Shown here: positions 1-8,990 of the stretch, one piece after another | Layout: each line of letters opens with the position of its first letter | How positions within the stretch are numbered: the first letter of the stretch is position 1 | Origin: Saccoglossus kowalevskii | Taxonomy: Eukaryota > Hemichordata > Enteropneusta > Harrimaniidae | Assembly: GCF_000003605.2 (NCBI RefSeq) | Contig: NW_003105102.1 | Location: 340,171-350,651 of the forward strand | Length of the DNA: 10,481 nt | Reading direction: 5' to 3' | The notes under the pieces: generated by a model | Told to the model about the DNA's origin: nothing | Databases searched by the model: none | Seen by the model: the letters and a program-made list of their open reading frames with translations, nothing else | Made by a program: the position numbers and the translations under genes

Positions 1-832
1 CGGTCGACATGATCGGGCGAATACACTGAATACATAATATTTTAAATGAAGTATTTACTCAACGGCATGGAAAACAGGCTAAAATTACACCGAAGTTAAA
101 GATCGTATTCTGTCGACTAATCCGTACACGTATGGTAGTGTCATGAATTAGTTTTTGCGTTGTTGACTTACTTATTTAGCTGATTACTAGTGAATGGCTG
201 TGTTATATCTGTCATCATTTAGGCTCATGCGAGATCCTGGACAGAATTTGACTCAGTGATTTGGAACTAATTACGATATAACCGTCACCATCCGGACCGC
301 TATTTCTGACAGTTTGAATTTGCAGTTAGTAATATAGTGAACGATTAATCAAAAGATATGACGTGTTCAGTACTTAGTGTGATTGGCTGTATGATTGAAG
401 GCCACACCTTAGAGTCTTTAAACTTCTCTGTAATTGGTTAAGTTTTGATACGTAATAAATATCTAAGTCCTCGGTCACAGGGAGACGGAGAGAGCTCCAC
501 GAGGCGAGAGAGTCTTGGTCAGTCCTGGGTAGAGACTCCGACAAGGTAGTTTGCCTCGAGGCGTTCTCGATGTGGCTGAAGACTAGCTATTGAAACGTAT
601 TTCGTTGTGTGCGTCTATTTGACTGTAAAGCTTAAGTGACTTTCCCGGTCCGGTACCTCAAGCAGATGAGATATAGAGAGAGACGAGAATTTCCCCCTGA
701 CAGTAGTCCGCCCACTGCACACAATTTAAGAGATTTTTCGAACAAAACGTTCGTACGTGGATCTACATCGCATTTGTCAAGCACCATTCTCTACAGTGTG
801 TGGTCAATACATTGTGTATTATTTGTTGTGCA
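1..832. other. no gene recognised; purine-rich patch near 480-560
   Basis: I see no convincing coding sequence here on either strand. Open frames, such as the one from 636, are arginine-, serine- and proline-rich without recognisable motifs and are probably chance. About 478-560 is richer in G and purines than its surroundings (many GAGA-type steps) and contains a donor-like AAG|GTAGTT near 546, so it could be an untranslated first exon or promoter-proximal DNA of the candidate exon at 833. If the P450 gene at 2063-2681 continues leftward, this stretch would lie in or beyond one of its introns, but I found no further P450 exon on the minus strand. Confidence 0.3.
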
Positions 833-1092
833 GATATCAAGGTAAACCCATGCACTACATAGTTGACTCTTTTACGTATAATAGACATTTAAACGATGTT
901 TATGTGAACAGATATTTTAAGAACTTCACCAGACTCAATCTACCGCTTTTTGACAGGTATTTTTCCCACAAAGTTTTACTGGGTGATTTATACTTCGACA
1001 TTTCAAACAAGAACAAAGATATAACGTATACTCAATTTATATCACTGTCTTTTTTTACGACAGATAACGATACAGATTTAGATTCTGATTAG
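833..1092 (+). CDS. candidate 3'-terminal coding exon, unknown protein
   Basis: I do not recognise this protein. A splice-acceptor-like tract (TATTATTTGTTGTGCAG, ending at 832) is followed by an open frame that begins Y-Q-G-K-P-M-H-Y in the acceptor frame, runs about 85 residues and ends at TAG 1090-1092. It is rich in Tyr, Phe and Asn (for example FTYNRHLNDVYVNRYF) and ends in a short acidic tail, TDNDTDLDSD. The first ATG inside it is at 850. A poly(A) signal about 65 bases past the stop and U/GU-rich sequence beyond that fit a last exon. The frame also stays open upstream to 757, but that part looks unlike protein. No partner exon was identified. It could be a chance frame or a decayed transposon gene. 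Confidence 0.3.
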
Positions 1093-1156
1093 AAAAAAAG
1101 TGTGCAAAAAGTAACTGAATGAAAAAAATGTACTCATTGGACGAAAGAAAGAAACA

Positions 1157-1162
1157 AATAAA
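1157..1162 (+). terminator. candidate poly(A) signal AATAAA
   Basis: AATAAA lies about 65 bases after the stop at 1092 and is followed within 50 bases by T-rich and GT-rich sequence (1185-1230), the usual layout of a cleavage and polyadenylation site. The surroundings are A-rich and repetitive, so the hexamer may be chance. Its value is mainly as support for the exon at 833-1092. Confidence 0.25.
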
Positions 1163-1187
1163 CAAAATTAACAAAATTAACAAAATA
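1161..1187 (+). repeat. three tandem copies of a 9-bp unit AACAAAATT
   Basis: The unit AACAAAATT occurs three times in a row, the last copy ending in A instead of T. The repeat creates the INKINKINK-like peptide in the small open frame 1119-1301. I read that frame as a product of low-complexity DNA, not as a gene. Confidence 0.85.
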
Positions 1188-1326
1188 TTTGTATGCAACA
1201 TTATTTTTTATTTATCAGTGTTTCTCTCTTCTATGTTTTTAATCGAAGTGTTTCTTACTCATATCGTACTTCGTGGCGTTGAAAAAATACTTAACCTATA
1301 ACGCTATAAATTTATACTGTTTTATC

Positions 1327-1342
1327 AACTAACTAGTTAGTT
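1327..1342. repeat. 16-bp perfect palindrome AACTAACTAGTTAGTT
   Basis: The 16 bases equal their own reverse complement, with an inner direct repeat of AACT and AGTT. It lies between the candidate poly(A) site and the left arm of the inverted duplication. No function can be assigned. Confidence 0.9.
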
Positions 1343-1474
1343 AGTATGCAAAAACACCGCATATTTATTAACGTACTCAGAGTGGATGTATGTGCGTGTG
1401 TGTGAGAAAGAGCGCCCTCTATTGTTCATCATAACATTCATGCCAGGGTGGCGCAATAAATAATTTGCGACGCT

Positions 1475-2062
1475 GTAATTACCAGTACGATAAAAAAGGG
1501 TCACTGAACCGGAAATGATGTCATACCGGATGTAACGTCATAATTTATTCGTGACGTCGTCATTACTCGTACGATTACAGAAAACGTGAAGAAATGTATG
1601 ACACTTTATGCTAATTTATTTGTGACGTCAATTTAATAATCGTACCTATAGTATGTTATTAACCACTCACGTTGTATAATTATTTACTTTTATGTATGTC
1701 GATATAATCGCTTTGGTAACTACTAGGAATGAAAAAAATAGCTAAAGCATAGGTTGTTGTATTAAAACGAATCACGTTAGTTAGTGTCTCATATGAGCAT
1801 ACACATAAATCTGGAATGGTGAACTTTACCCAAGACGGTCAACTAATTTGTTTATTTAGTTTTTGACAACCCTACTGGTCACCGTTCGTACAAAGGTCAA
1901 ATTTATTTTGCCAAAATCAGTTTAAAATTACGGGTACCGAAAGGACGTTTAGGGTACTAGTATTCTTCAGTTCAAATAATGGGGATGATTTTACACATCT
2001 CAATTTTAAACCGTTGTTTGTCTTGTGAATATAACGTATCAAAGTGTTAAAAGTTGACTTAC
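1475..2062 (-). other. start of P450 intron 2, no gene
   Basis: This follows the exon 2 donor GTAAGT (2062-2057). It contains no third P450 exon. The sequence is kept in the right arm (about 8437-8982) as diverged non-coding DNA with small gaps. The stretch holds several CGTCA/TGACG steps (around 1530-1560 and 1622-1630) but no gene. The open frame continuing past exon 2 to 1917 is read-through of the intron. Confidence 0.7.
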
Positions 2063-2681
2063 ATGTATAAAAATATGGCCTCCCAGCAAAATCATTTTGT
2101 TTCTTCACCAATGCTTCTTTAATAACATCTAGGGAGTTGAGTACAATCACAGGCTGACTGCCAATCTTGATTGTAAATATATCGCCATATTTTATACCAT
2201 ATTTCATCAGCGTTAGGTGGGGTTCTTTCAACAAATCTAATGAATGTGATTAAAGCGCTTGGAGCATGCATTGAATATAAATTTTTATAGTTATATTATT
2301 ATACATATGACAGTGTCAGTAAAAATTCGTATGTTGGTGTTCAAAAGTGGAACAAACGCAATCGAATCTCAATGTTGAAGCAGAAGGAAAACATCATTAG
2401 GTTACACAACTTCAGCCGGTAGGTGGCCCTCAAACTTAAGCACGAATTCCGATCACAAAAACTTGTGTATTTTATATGAATATCAGTATGCTATGATTAC
2501 TTGGGATATACTCACCTACCATAGAGCCAATAAACGGGTATCCCATTGGTCCAGGTGGAAACCCAGATGGTTTGCGTAAACTGAACAATCCATATGTTAT
2601 GATAAACACCAACAACAGTAACATAACATTAGTTGGAGTGTTGAGAATTTCAAAGATATGATGCAGGTTATAAGTTATCAT
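2063..2681 (-). CDS. cytochrome P450, CYP1/CYP2-clan-like, N-terminal two exons (partial)
   Basis: P450s are haem monooxygenases; this N-terminal part anchors the enzyme in the ER membrane and forms the start of the fold. Exon 1 is 2516-2681 (ATG at 2681, 55 codons plus one base) and ends at donor G|GTGAGT. Exon 2 is 2063-2236, after acceptor CATTAG, and ends at donor AT|GTAAGT. Phases match, restoring an Asp codon across intron 1 (279 bp). Residues about 17-34 are a hydrophobic signal anchor (MLLLLVFIITYGLF). A proline hinge follows (GFPPGPMGYPFIGSM), then KYGDIFTIKIGSQPVIVLN and DFAGRP, typical of CYP1/CYP2-clan enzymes. About 113 of roughly 500 residues are present; the haem-binding and I-helix exons are not seen in the window. 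An acceptor at 2697, 15 bases before the ATG and conserved in the other copy, implies an upstream non-coding exon. Known from family resemblance: the P450 class. Uncertain: subfamily, and whether the gene is complete beyond the window. Confidence 0.88.
2416..2429 (+). promoter_or_regulatory. CTCF-like 14-mer in P450 intron 1 (left copy)
   Basis: CCGGTAGGTGGCCC matches 12 of 14 positions of the bilaterian CTCF core consensus CCASYAGRKGGCRS as I remember it. A better match lies at the equivalent intron position of the right copy (8155-8168), in the same orientation relative to the gene. In the window the two motifs therefore face each other. Binding is not shown by sequence alone. Confidence 0.22.
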
Positions 2682-3206
2682 GATTCTGATTTAAATCTGA
2701 AAACAAAATAAATAGTATATTCTACAAACATAGTGAATGGAAGATAAGACTGGTCGTTCATGGTGAGGAGAAAACATTTTTGTTCAAATGTAAAACTGAC
2801 GCTGTTTGGCTTTTAATTGGATCACGATGATATTTTCAAAAGCCTTGGGAAATGGGCTCTATGATCTTGTTCCTAATGAATGCTCGTATGCAAGGAATTA
2901 TTTCATTTCGAATGTCGTTAAGGGGATCATTAATGTACATATCGTTTGACTAGGAAAACTTGAAACCTAGTCGGATTAAAGATGACCGTTCCTTTCAGTA
3001 AATATCGCCAAACTAGTCGTATTTATTGGATTATCACATATATCGCGTGACCTTTTGTTCTGAAATCAAATAAACGTATAGTGCCAAATTTGCGACAACC
3101 CGCCACAACACCAAAAACATACAATACTGACCAATACTACTAGTTATGTCACCATCTAATATACGATCGCAGCATCTACAGATACTACTGTGCTCTGTAA
3201 ACTTAC

Positions 3207-3330
3207 CTTTCTGCACATTACAATCCTACGATTAAATGAAAAGCTATTTACATTGGCTGTAAAATCCGCAGTTACCAGTCCTCACAAATAACCTTCAACT
3301 CACCTTGCGAATATTCTATGTGACTTTATA
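3207..3330 (-). promoter_or_regulatory. possible TATA box and non-coding first exon of the left P450 copy
   Basis: On the minus strand, TATAAA at 3330-3325 is followed by about 115 bases ending in AAAG|GTAAGT, a near-consensus splice donor at 3207/3206. If transcription starts about 30 bases after the TATA box, this gives a first exon of roughly 90 bases that could join the acceptor at 2697 or an earlier acceptor-like TTTGATTTCAG at 3060. A competing donor, AAG|GTGAGT at 3304/3303, lies too close to the TATA box to fit the same start. This is a model built only from signal words. Confidence 0.2.
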
Positions 3331-4291
3331 GGTCAATGAGTTCTATTTACACAGTGCGTTTCTACACGCATTGTCAACCCATTCATAGGTGAACCAACTG
3401 TGAACAATTCATTACCCTCGTTTGACTTGTATATGCACTCGCACAGAGTCACTGGTTTCGTAATTAAAACAACCGAAAATCATATTCAAGCGTAGTGATT
3501 TGGGGCGCGCAAATGCATTGAAAAAATCAAAACAATTTCAGACGGATTCAATTGCAAACTCCACAGAGACGGAGAAAGTTCGAGTCGACCTCTTTGTACC
3601 ACGTAAAAACCATTGTAGTACAGTGCATTGGCGTCTTAGGCCATAACTATGGCTGGTAACACAGACTCCGTCCGCATACATACGAAATAACGCCATCTAC
3701 GCCAGATAAGAAATGTATATCTCTGGTAGAGCAATTTGGATAGGAATCGGATTTGACAAGTTTTGTATGAATTTTCCCACCACGAGGTGACCTAATTTCT
3801 ATAAATAACAAAATTGAAAAGTAATGTTTAGCCTTGCAAAATTACCGAAGATTACACAAAATATCTAAGCATGAGTACAGTATAACACGGCATACACCAT
3901 GCAAAATCATGGCATTAAATTTGTTGTTGGAGAGTGGAATAAACAAACCAACCATAAATTAGTAAATAAAAGTCACATAAGGAAGTTACATGTTCATGAA
4001 CTTAATCTATATCTCACAGCTTCTTAGATATTCTAGAGCTTATTTATGTGTTGTACGACGATTTTCGGGTACGACAAACTCAATTGCTTCATAGCTGATG
4101 AAGCAAGGATACTCACAATCAGTGCTTGTTAGAACTTTTAAAAGATATTTTAGAAGATACAAGCATTTAATTCCCAAATTTGTCTCGCAAATAATGAGAG
4201 ACAGTATTCGTGGATATGAATAACTATACACTATTTTACAACTTGCCCAGATAGCTAAATGCTTCTGGAGTTACTGGTATCATCTTGACGT
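3331..4291. other. spacer DNA, no gene recognised
   Basis: This is AT-rich sequence between the two P450 copies. Short open frames on the minus strand (such as 4040-4231) show no family resemblance, and I see no RNA gene. It would serve as the shared upstream region of the head-to-head P450 copies, but no repeated regulatory pattern stands out. Confidence 0.5.
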
Positions 4292-4307
4292 GCGTAGCAT
4301 GCTACGC
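4292..4307. repeat. 16-bp perfect palindrome GCGTAGCATGCTACGC
   Basis: The 16 bases are their own reverse complement and include several G/C pairs, unusual in this AT-rich spacer. It could be a dyad binding site or a chance palindrome. Confidence 0.9.
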
Positions 4308-4385
4308 TTATCAATGCCGCCACTTGTACAGAGACGTAGAATGGTTCAAGATGGTCAATACTTACACTGTTGGTGAATTGTGCCT

Positions 4386-4415
4386 ATTAATATTAATAAT
4401 ATTATTAATAATAAT
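4386..4415. repeat. ATT/AAT microsatellite with 20-bp perfect palindrome
   Basis: This is a run of TTA/ATT units. Positions 4391-4410 form a perfect 20-bp palindrome (TATTAATAAT then ATTATTAATA), able to form a cruciform. It is simple-sequence DNA, likely length-variable between individuals. Confidence 0.9.
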
Positions 4416-4929
4416 CAATACAATTATAACCAAGAAATAAACAAGAACATTCATATCATCTTCGTATTCCAGACAGCTCAATGTGCAGAATGTTTATCAC
4501 ATCATTCCTTTTTTTAAATATCGTGATGGTGGTTTCTTCTCAACACTAAACACTAGGAACGGTTGTTGTAATTTTTGATATCACGTGGTCTATAAAAAAA
4601 CACTCATAGAATATTTTATTAGTGGTTTCGACAGTATAGCATTAGAAAGGCGCCTATTTATATGGATATGTTAGCAGCAAATATTAAATAGTCTATATAA
4701 ATAATTGTTCTACCCCAAATATATGTACTTTCATATATCAAGCCTAATCTAATCAAAAACCAAAATTTACATTTCATCTGTTCAGGAAAATAAAGAAATA
4801 TATGATGAGCCGTATATGTTATTAACAAGTTTGAATCAAAATAACGGTTCGAACACATTTTTACGGGATTCTAGTGTAGGGATTTTAAAATTTTTGTATA
4901 AATAGATGTACATATATTTGAACTTGTAT

Positions 4930-4962
4930 CATAAATATTTGACAAATTCATAAATATTTGAC
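4930..4962 (+). repeat. direct repeat of the 14-mer CATAAATATTTGAC
   Basis: Copies lie at 4930-4943 and 4949-4962, separated by five bases. It probably arose by local slippage in AT-rich DNA. Confidence 0.85.
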
Positions 4963-6118
4963 TCATTCAGGTTTCGCTAATAAGTATTTCTCATACAGTG
5001 ACCAGACATGAGAGAAGTACTCAATGTACACCAATTGCACACAATCGTACATTTTTCAGGTCCGTGTTCTTGGACTATTCAGAGTATAGAAGTGTTTTCC
5101 AAAGATGTCAGTCCGAAATTTCCAAATTGTAATCACATAATATCTAATTAAGCCAACACTTACAAGTTACATAGTCATACATAATATACTGTATTAGTGA
5201 TAATGTGTAATAGTGTGGTATAAGTCCGTACTGTCCCATATACTGGCATACACTATTATGCTACGCGCCGCTAAAAAAACAAACACTTTACACAATAAAG
5301 TTTATCAACCTTCATCTGGGCTTGTAAATAAGGCAGTGAAATTGATGAATAGAGTAGCTTGTTGCACATTCTGATATATATTTTTGTGCAAAACACAAGA
5401 CGACAAATATTGAACGTATGTATGCATGCGATAAGTTGGAACACATGTTCGAATTTTTTTACACTGATGATCAGTTTGGACTATATGCAACTTAAAACAC
5501 AACAGTGTTAGAGAACTGATACCATTCAAGAACTGATAATTTACTGAGTGTTCTTTTATATGTTATGAATGTGCCTTCAATTTAACTACAACTGTTACTG
5601 AAGCAGTCGCCAGAGTTCGCCTCGCCAGAAACAGGTCACAAACTGTTGTTGTCCGTCATTGAATATTCAGCTTTTAAATGCTCAGTAATCAACAACATAA
5701 CAACAACCTGTACCTAGTCTTGTAGATATGTTGACGCCGATGCATGTAAATACATATTTAATTTAATTCAGTTTAGTGCATTTACGTTTGTGTATTTACA
5801 CTCAGATAGTACACGACTTCAGAAACTAAGAAATTGATCATTATCAATAACATTATCAATTATAGGCCCTGATTGGATAGCCAACACAATTCTTACTACA
5901 GGGGTGACACGCAATTGAGCCAACTAAGTAAGCCACCCAACATCACATGTTTTTTTTTTCCAGTGTTAAAAACAATATTATCAATACAGATGCAAAGACA
6001 AAACAATAACGATCTTTGACTTGTACAACATTAATTGCTGGTAACACAACACAAATGAAGGCACAATATGAATGCGTAAACAAACGCGCAACTGAGTCGG
6101 CAGCGGCGTTATTAAACT

Positions 6119-6140
6119 TTGTTGTACCAAATTGTTGTAC
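6119..6140 (+). repeat. direct repeat of the 9-mer TTGTTGTAC
   Basis: Copies lie at 6119-6127 and 6132-6140, next to a GC-richer run GCTGCGCTGCTG. It is short and without a known role. Confidence 0.75.
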
Positions 6141-6495
6141 GCTGCGCTGCTGTAATAACCGCTCAGACCAGGTGCATTCGAATCACTCGAATTTGATAAG
6201 TGCACTCGCAAATTCGCAGATGACCAAACAATTATTACCTGTAATCTTTGGGGTATATGTCTTTCTGGTGTGACAATTATTCATCTCGGCCGTGCCAATT
6301 TACCACCATTTTTACTCTCCACGTTAAAGTAATTTTGGGAAATCTTTTTACATTTTAAATTAAAAAAATACAAAAAGATACATCGTCTCAAACATTATTG
6401 CTCAGGCCTTTAACATGATAATCAAGATTGTTATAAGTGATCAATTCTATACAACGCGTGAATGAATAATATATTTTAAACGATTGGCTGTAACG

Positions 6496-6525
6496 TTATC
6501 ACCAAACGCTTCAGCGTGGTGTTAA
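6496..6525. repeat. short hairpin-forming inverted repeat
   Basis: CACCA (6500-6504) pairs with TGGTG (6517-6521) and CGC (6507-6509) with GCG (6514-6516) around a TTCA loop, with AA bulged; outer TTA and TAA can extend it. It does not have tRNA or snRNA features. Confidence 0.6.
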
Positions 6526-7534
6526 GAGTTTGTTTTCAGGGTTCAGGTCGAAATACAATTTTATGTTGTGTTTAAATGCTTCGTCTGATATTGCTGTGGT
6601 ATTCTGCTGCTGTAACTAATGCGAGATTTGTTCCGATTTTCAGTGTATTGTATGCACTCGAAGGCTATTTGTATTTTGATGAAAAGACCCCTAATGGTTT
6701 AATGGCTGAGTCAAGCCAGTTTCACTCCTACTGGGAAATCTGCATTGTTGCTTGAATATGAGCTAATTAAACACATTTTCCAGGCCGGAAAAAGAGTGTG
6801 TCAGCCAATTTTAACAGCCCATCACGTGATTTTACACAGAATATTTACGTGGATTGAGGCTATTCTATCTTACACAGGAATAATTGGGACTGGAATATGT
6901 GAGGGGTTGTGTCAAAAGAGATATGCATACTGAAAAGTGATATATATCCTCCTTTTGCATCGCTGAGCATTTCTGTTTTGCTATTTTACTGGTTTACAAA
7001 TGCTGAATTTGTATGCTGTGCAATGTTTTCTTTTACCGAAACGCTCCTAATGGTTGAAATCCCGGGAAGTTTATTTTCCGTGGCTGTTGAAGGAGAGGGT
7101 GGTGAACTGTGTCATTGAGAGGGTTTGTACTAAACATGCCACATGTAGTTTTTCTTCTGGAAGGCCAAACATTGCTGCAGTAGTATACTGTTAATAATGA
7201 AATGCTCTCCTAACTTAATGAATTGTAATATGTCCCTTGTTTATTTTATAATTAAAATGGTGATTCTGTTAAGAAATTAAAAATGTTATTTCCAGCTTGC
7301 TAAACGAATTATTCACATTTCCCGTGGGTGATGAGAAGAGAATATAACAGCCGTACCGGGATATCGCGTGATGGTAAGATTGTTGTGCATACAATGTTAT
7401 ATTTAATATAGTGATGCGGCAACTGGTATATTCGTTTAACTTGTAAACACGAGATCATTTCATTTCAAGAGTATATGAACGTGGACCATAAAACTCAAAG
7501 TATTGGTTAAACTGTAAACATACGTTCGTTCATT
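6526..7534. other. spacer DNA, one weak P450-like motif, no supported gene
   Basis: Open plus-strand frames (6745-6933, 6909-7118, the first starting TTG-GAA region) are not recognised proteins. The only suggestive piece is FQAGKRVC at 6778-6801, which resembles a haem-binding loop but lacks the Gly after Cys-x (treated in the findings). A donor-like ATG|GTAAGAT near 7373 could belong to an upstream non-coding exon of the right P450 copy. Confidence 0.4.
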
Positions 7535-7542
7535 TTGTCGCA

Positions 7543-7564
7543 AGATTCTGTCGACGTAGAATCT
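7543..7564. repeat. 7-bp inverted repeat AGATTCT / AGAATCT
   Basis: Arms at 7543-7549 and 7558-7564 flank GTCGACGT. The left arm lacks this hairpin at the equivalent place, so it is a gain in the right copy or a loss in the left. Confidence 0.75.
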
Positions 7565-7986
7565 CAGCAATATACGTTTATTTAATTTCAGAGTGATATA
7601 CGTTGTTTTCACAGTCAGCTGGTGTGATAATACAATGAATACGACTAGTTTAACGATATTTACTAAAAGGAACGGTCATCTTAAATTCGACTCGGATTCA
7701 AGTTTTTCTAGTCAAACGATGAGTACAATAAATCACCCGTTAACGACATTCGATCACATTCGACGTTGTTTGCGTGGAATAATCCATTGCATATGAGCAT
7801 TCATTAGGAACTAGATCATAGGGCTCATATCCCAGGGCATTTATAAAGATCATCGTCATCTAAATAAAAGCCAATGGGCATCGGGTTTACATTTGAACAA
7901 GAATGTTTTCTCCTCATGAACGCCCTTTCATTCACTATTTTTTTACAATATAATATTTATTTTGTTTTCAGATTTAAATCAGCAAC

Positions 7987-8480
7987 ATGATTACTTATAT
8001 CCTGCATAATATCTTTGATATTTTTAACACTCCAACTAATGTTATGTTACTGTTGTTGGTGTTTATCATAACATATGGATTGTTTAGTTTACGTAAACCA
8101 TCTGGGTTTCCACCTGGACCAATGGGATATCCGTTTATTCGTGCTTCAGTTTTAGCGCCACCTAGAGGCAGAAGTTGTGTAACCTACTTCTGCTGCAAAA
8201 TTGAAATTCGATTGCGTTTGTTCCACTTTTGAACAGCAACATGGGATATTTACTGAAGCTGCCATATGTATTATAATATTACTTTAACAAATTACATTCA
8301 TGACATGGTCCAATTGCTTTAATCACACTCATTAGTTTTGATCGAAGAACCCAACATAACTCTGACGAAATACGGTAAGAAATATGGTGATATTTTTACA
8401 ATCAAGTATGGCAGCTAACCTGTGATTTTGCTGTCAATGAACTTTTAACACTTTGATACGTTAAATCCACAAGACAAACA
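7987..8480 (+). pseudogene. cytochrome P450 pseudogene, 5' fragment (right copy)
   Basis: Exon 1 starts at ATG 7987, after acceptor TTTTGTTTTCAG (AG 7970-7971) and a 15-base leader, and matches the left copy to residue 51 (GYPFI) with four changes in the first 14 residues. It then runs into intron sequence: an 84-bp segment present in the left copy, including the exon 1 end and donor, is missing, with ATT at both borders. Exon 2 follows acceptor CATTAG (AG 8334-8335) and reads KYGDIFTIK in frame, but TAA at 8416-8418 replaces the Gln codon of the left copy. Next come a 55-bp deletion between TGATT repeats and a 26-bp deletion that removes the exon 2 donor. The copy cannot make a P450 and no later exon is seen. 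Confidence 0.92.
8155..8168 (-). promoter_or_regulatory. CTCF-like 14-mer in P450 intron 1 remnant (right copy)
   Basis: On the minus strand, CCTCTAGGTGGCGC matches 13 of 14 positions of the CTCF core consensus as I remember it. It is the homologous position of the left motif at 2416-2429, but a better match even though the host copy is a pseudogene. A shared ancestral intron sequence explains both; binding is untested. Confidence 0.28.
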
Positions 8481-8990
8481 AAAGTTTAAAATTGAAATGT
8501 GCAAAGTCATTCCTATTATCGCCTAAACGTCCTTTCTGTACCCGTAATTTTAAACTGATTTTGGCAAAATAAACGAATGGTGACCAGTAGGGTTGTCAAA
8601 AACTAAATAAAAATACCATGTGACCGTCTTGGATAAAATTCACTGTTTCAGCTTATGTTCATGCTCATATGAGACACTAACGTGATTCGTTTTAATACAA
8701 CAACCTATGCTTTAGCTATTTTTTTCATTCCTAGCAGTTACCACAGCCATCATATCGACATACATAAAAGTAAATTATCATACAACGCGAGTGGTTAATA
8801 CCATACTATAGCTACAATTTAATAAATTGATGTCACAAATAAATTAGCATAAATTATCATACATTTCTTCAAGTTTTTTGTAATCGTACGAGTAATGACG
8901 ACGTCACGAATAAATAGCGACGTTACATCCGGTATGACATCATTTCCGGTTCAGTGACCTTTTTTATCATACCATATATACAGCGTCGCG

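Larger units (their letters stand above)
1468..3098 (-). repeat. left arm of a large inverted duplication (P450 5' region)
   Basis: The reverse complement of this stretch aligns collinearly with 7535-8989. Matched landmarks include TTGTCGCAA (left 3090-3098, right 7535-7543), TATACGTTTATTTRATTTCAG near the acceptor-like site at 3060, the 5' leader acceptor TTTTGTTTTCAG, coding exon 1, exon 2, intron 2, and GCGTCGC at the outer end (left 1468-1474, right 8983-8989). Exon 1 is about 94% identical between arms (9 differences in 153 bases), and the introns and flanks are visibly more diverged, with small indels. Whether similarity continues outward to 1412 is uncertain: a TAGAGGGCG motif sits at nearly the same distance in both arms. 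The arms put the two P450 copies head to head. Confidence 0.93.
4411..6495. other. spacer DNA, no gene recognised
   Basis: No convincing coding exon or RNA gene is visible. The stretch contains a duplicated 14-mer at 4930-4962, a long T tract with acceptor-like ending at 5947-5962, two ATTATCAAT words near 5838-5860, and a 9-bp direct repeat at 6119-6140. An open frame at 6016-6273 starts only with TTG and has a low-complexity composition, so I do not call it a gene. Confidence 0.5.
7535..8989 (+). repeat. right arm of the large inverted duplication
   Basis: This is the inverted counterpart of 1468-3098, shorter because of several deletions. It keeps the leader acceptor, exon 1, part of intron 1, a damaged exon 2 and intron 2 up to CAGCGTCGC. 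At 8990/8991 the collinear match ends and the terminal repeat of a transposon-like element begins. Relative to the left arm it has a small insertion near 7543-7568 containing an AGATTCT...AGAATCT hairpin. Confidence 0.93.

Noticed and set aside
1119-1301. 60-residue frame with INKINKINK and a hydrophobic stretch
   Set aside because: The repeated residues come from a 9-bp tandem repeat and the hydrophobic run from T-rich DNA just after a poly(A) signal.
1917-2062. Extension of the P450 exon 2 frame to 1917
   Set aside because: It begins at a strong GTAAGT donor and the residues after it leave the P450 pattern, so it is intron read-through.
3043-3049. TCGCGTG, matching the Ah-receptor response core TNGCGTG, also at 7364-7370
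   Set aside because: With only six fixed bases, several matches are expected by chance in 10 kb, and the two occurrences are not at homologous positions in the arms.
6016-6273. 85-residue plus-strand frame after a T-tract acceptor at 5947-5962
   Set aside because: It has only a TTG start in frame, the acceptor is about 50 bases upstream, and the composition (runs of Asn, Ala, Thr) lacks any motif.
8138-8232. Tail RASVLAPPRGRSCV... of the frame starting at 7987
   Set aside because: These residues come from intron 1 sequence joined to exon 1 by the 84-bp deletion; they are not a new protein domain.
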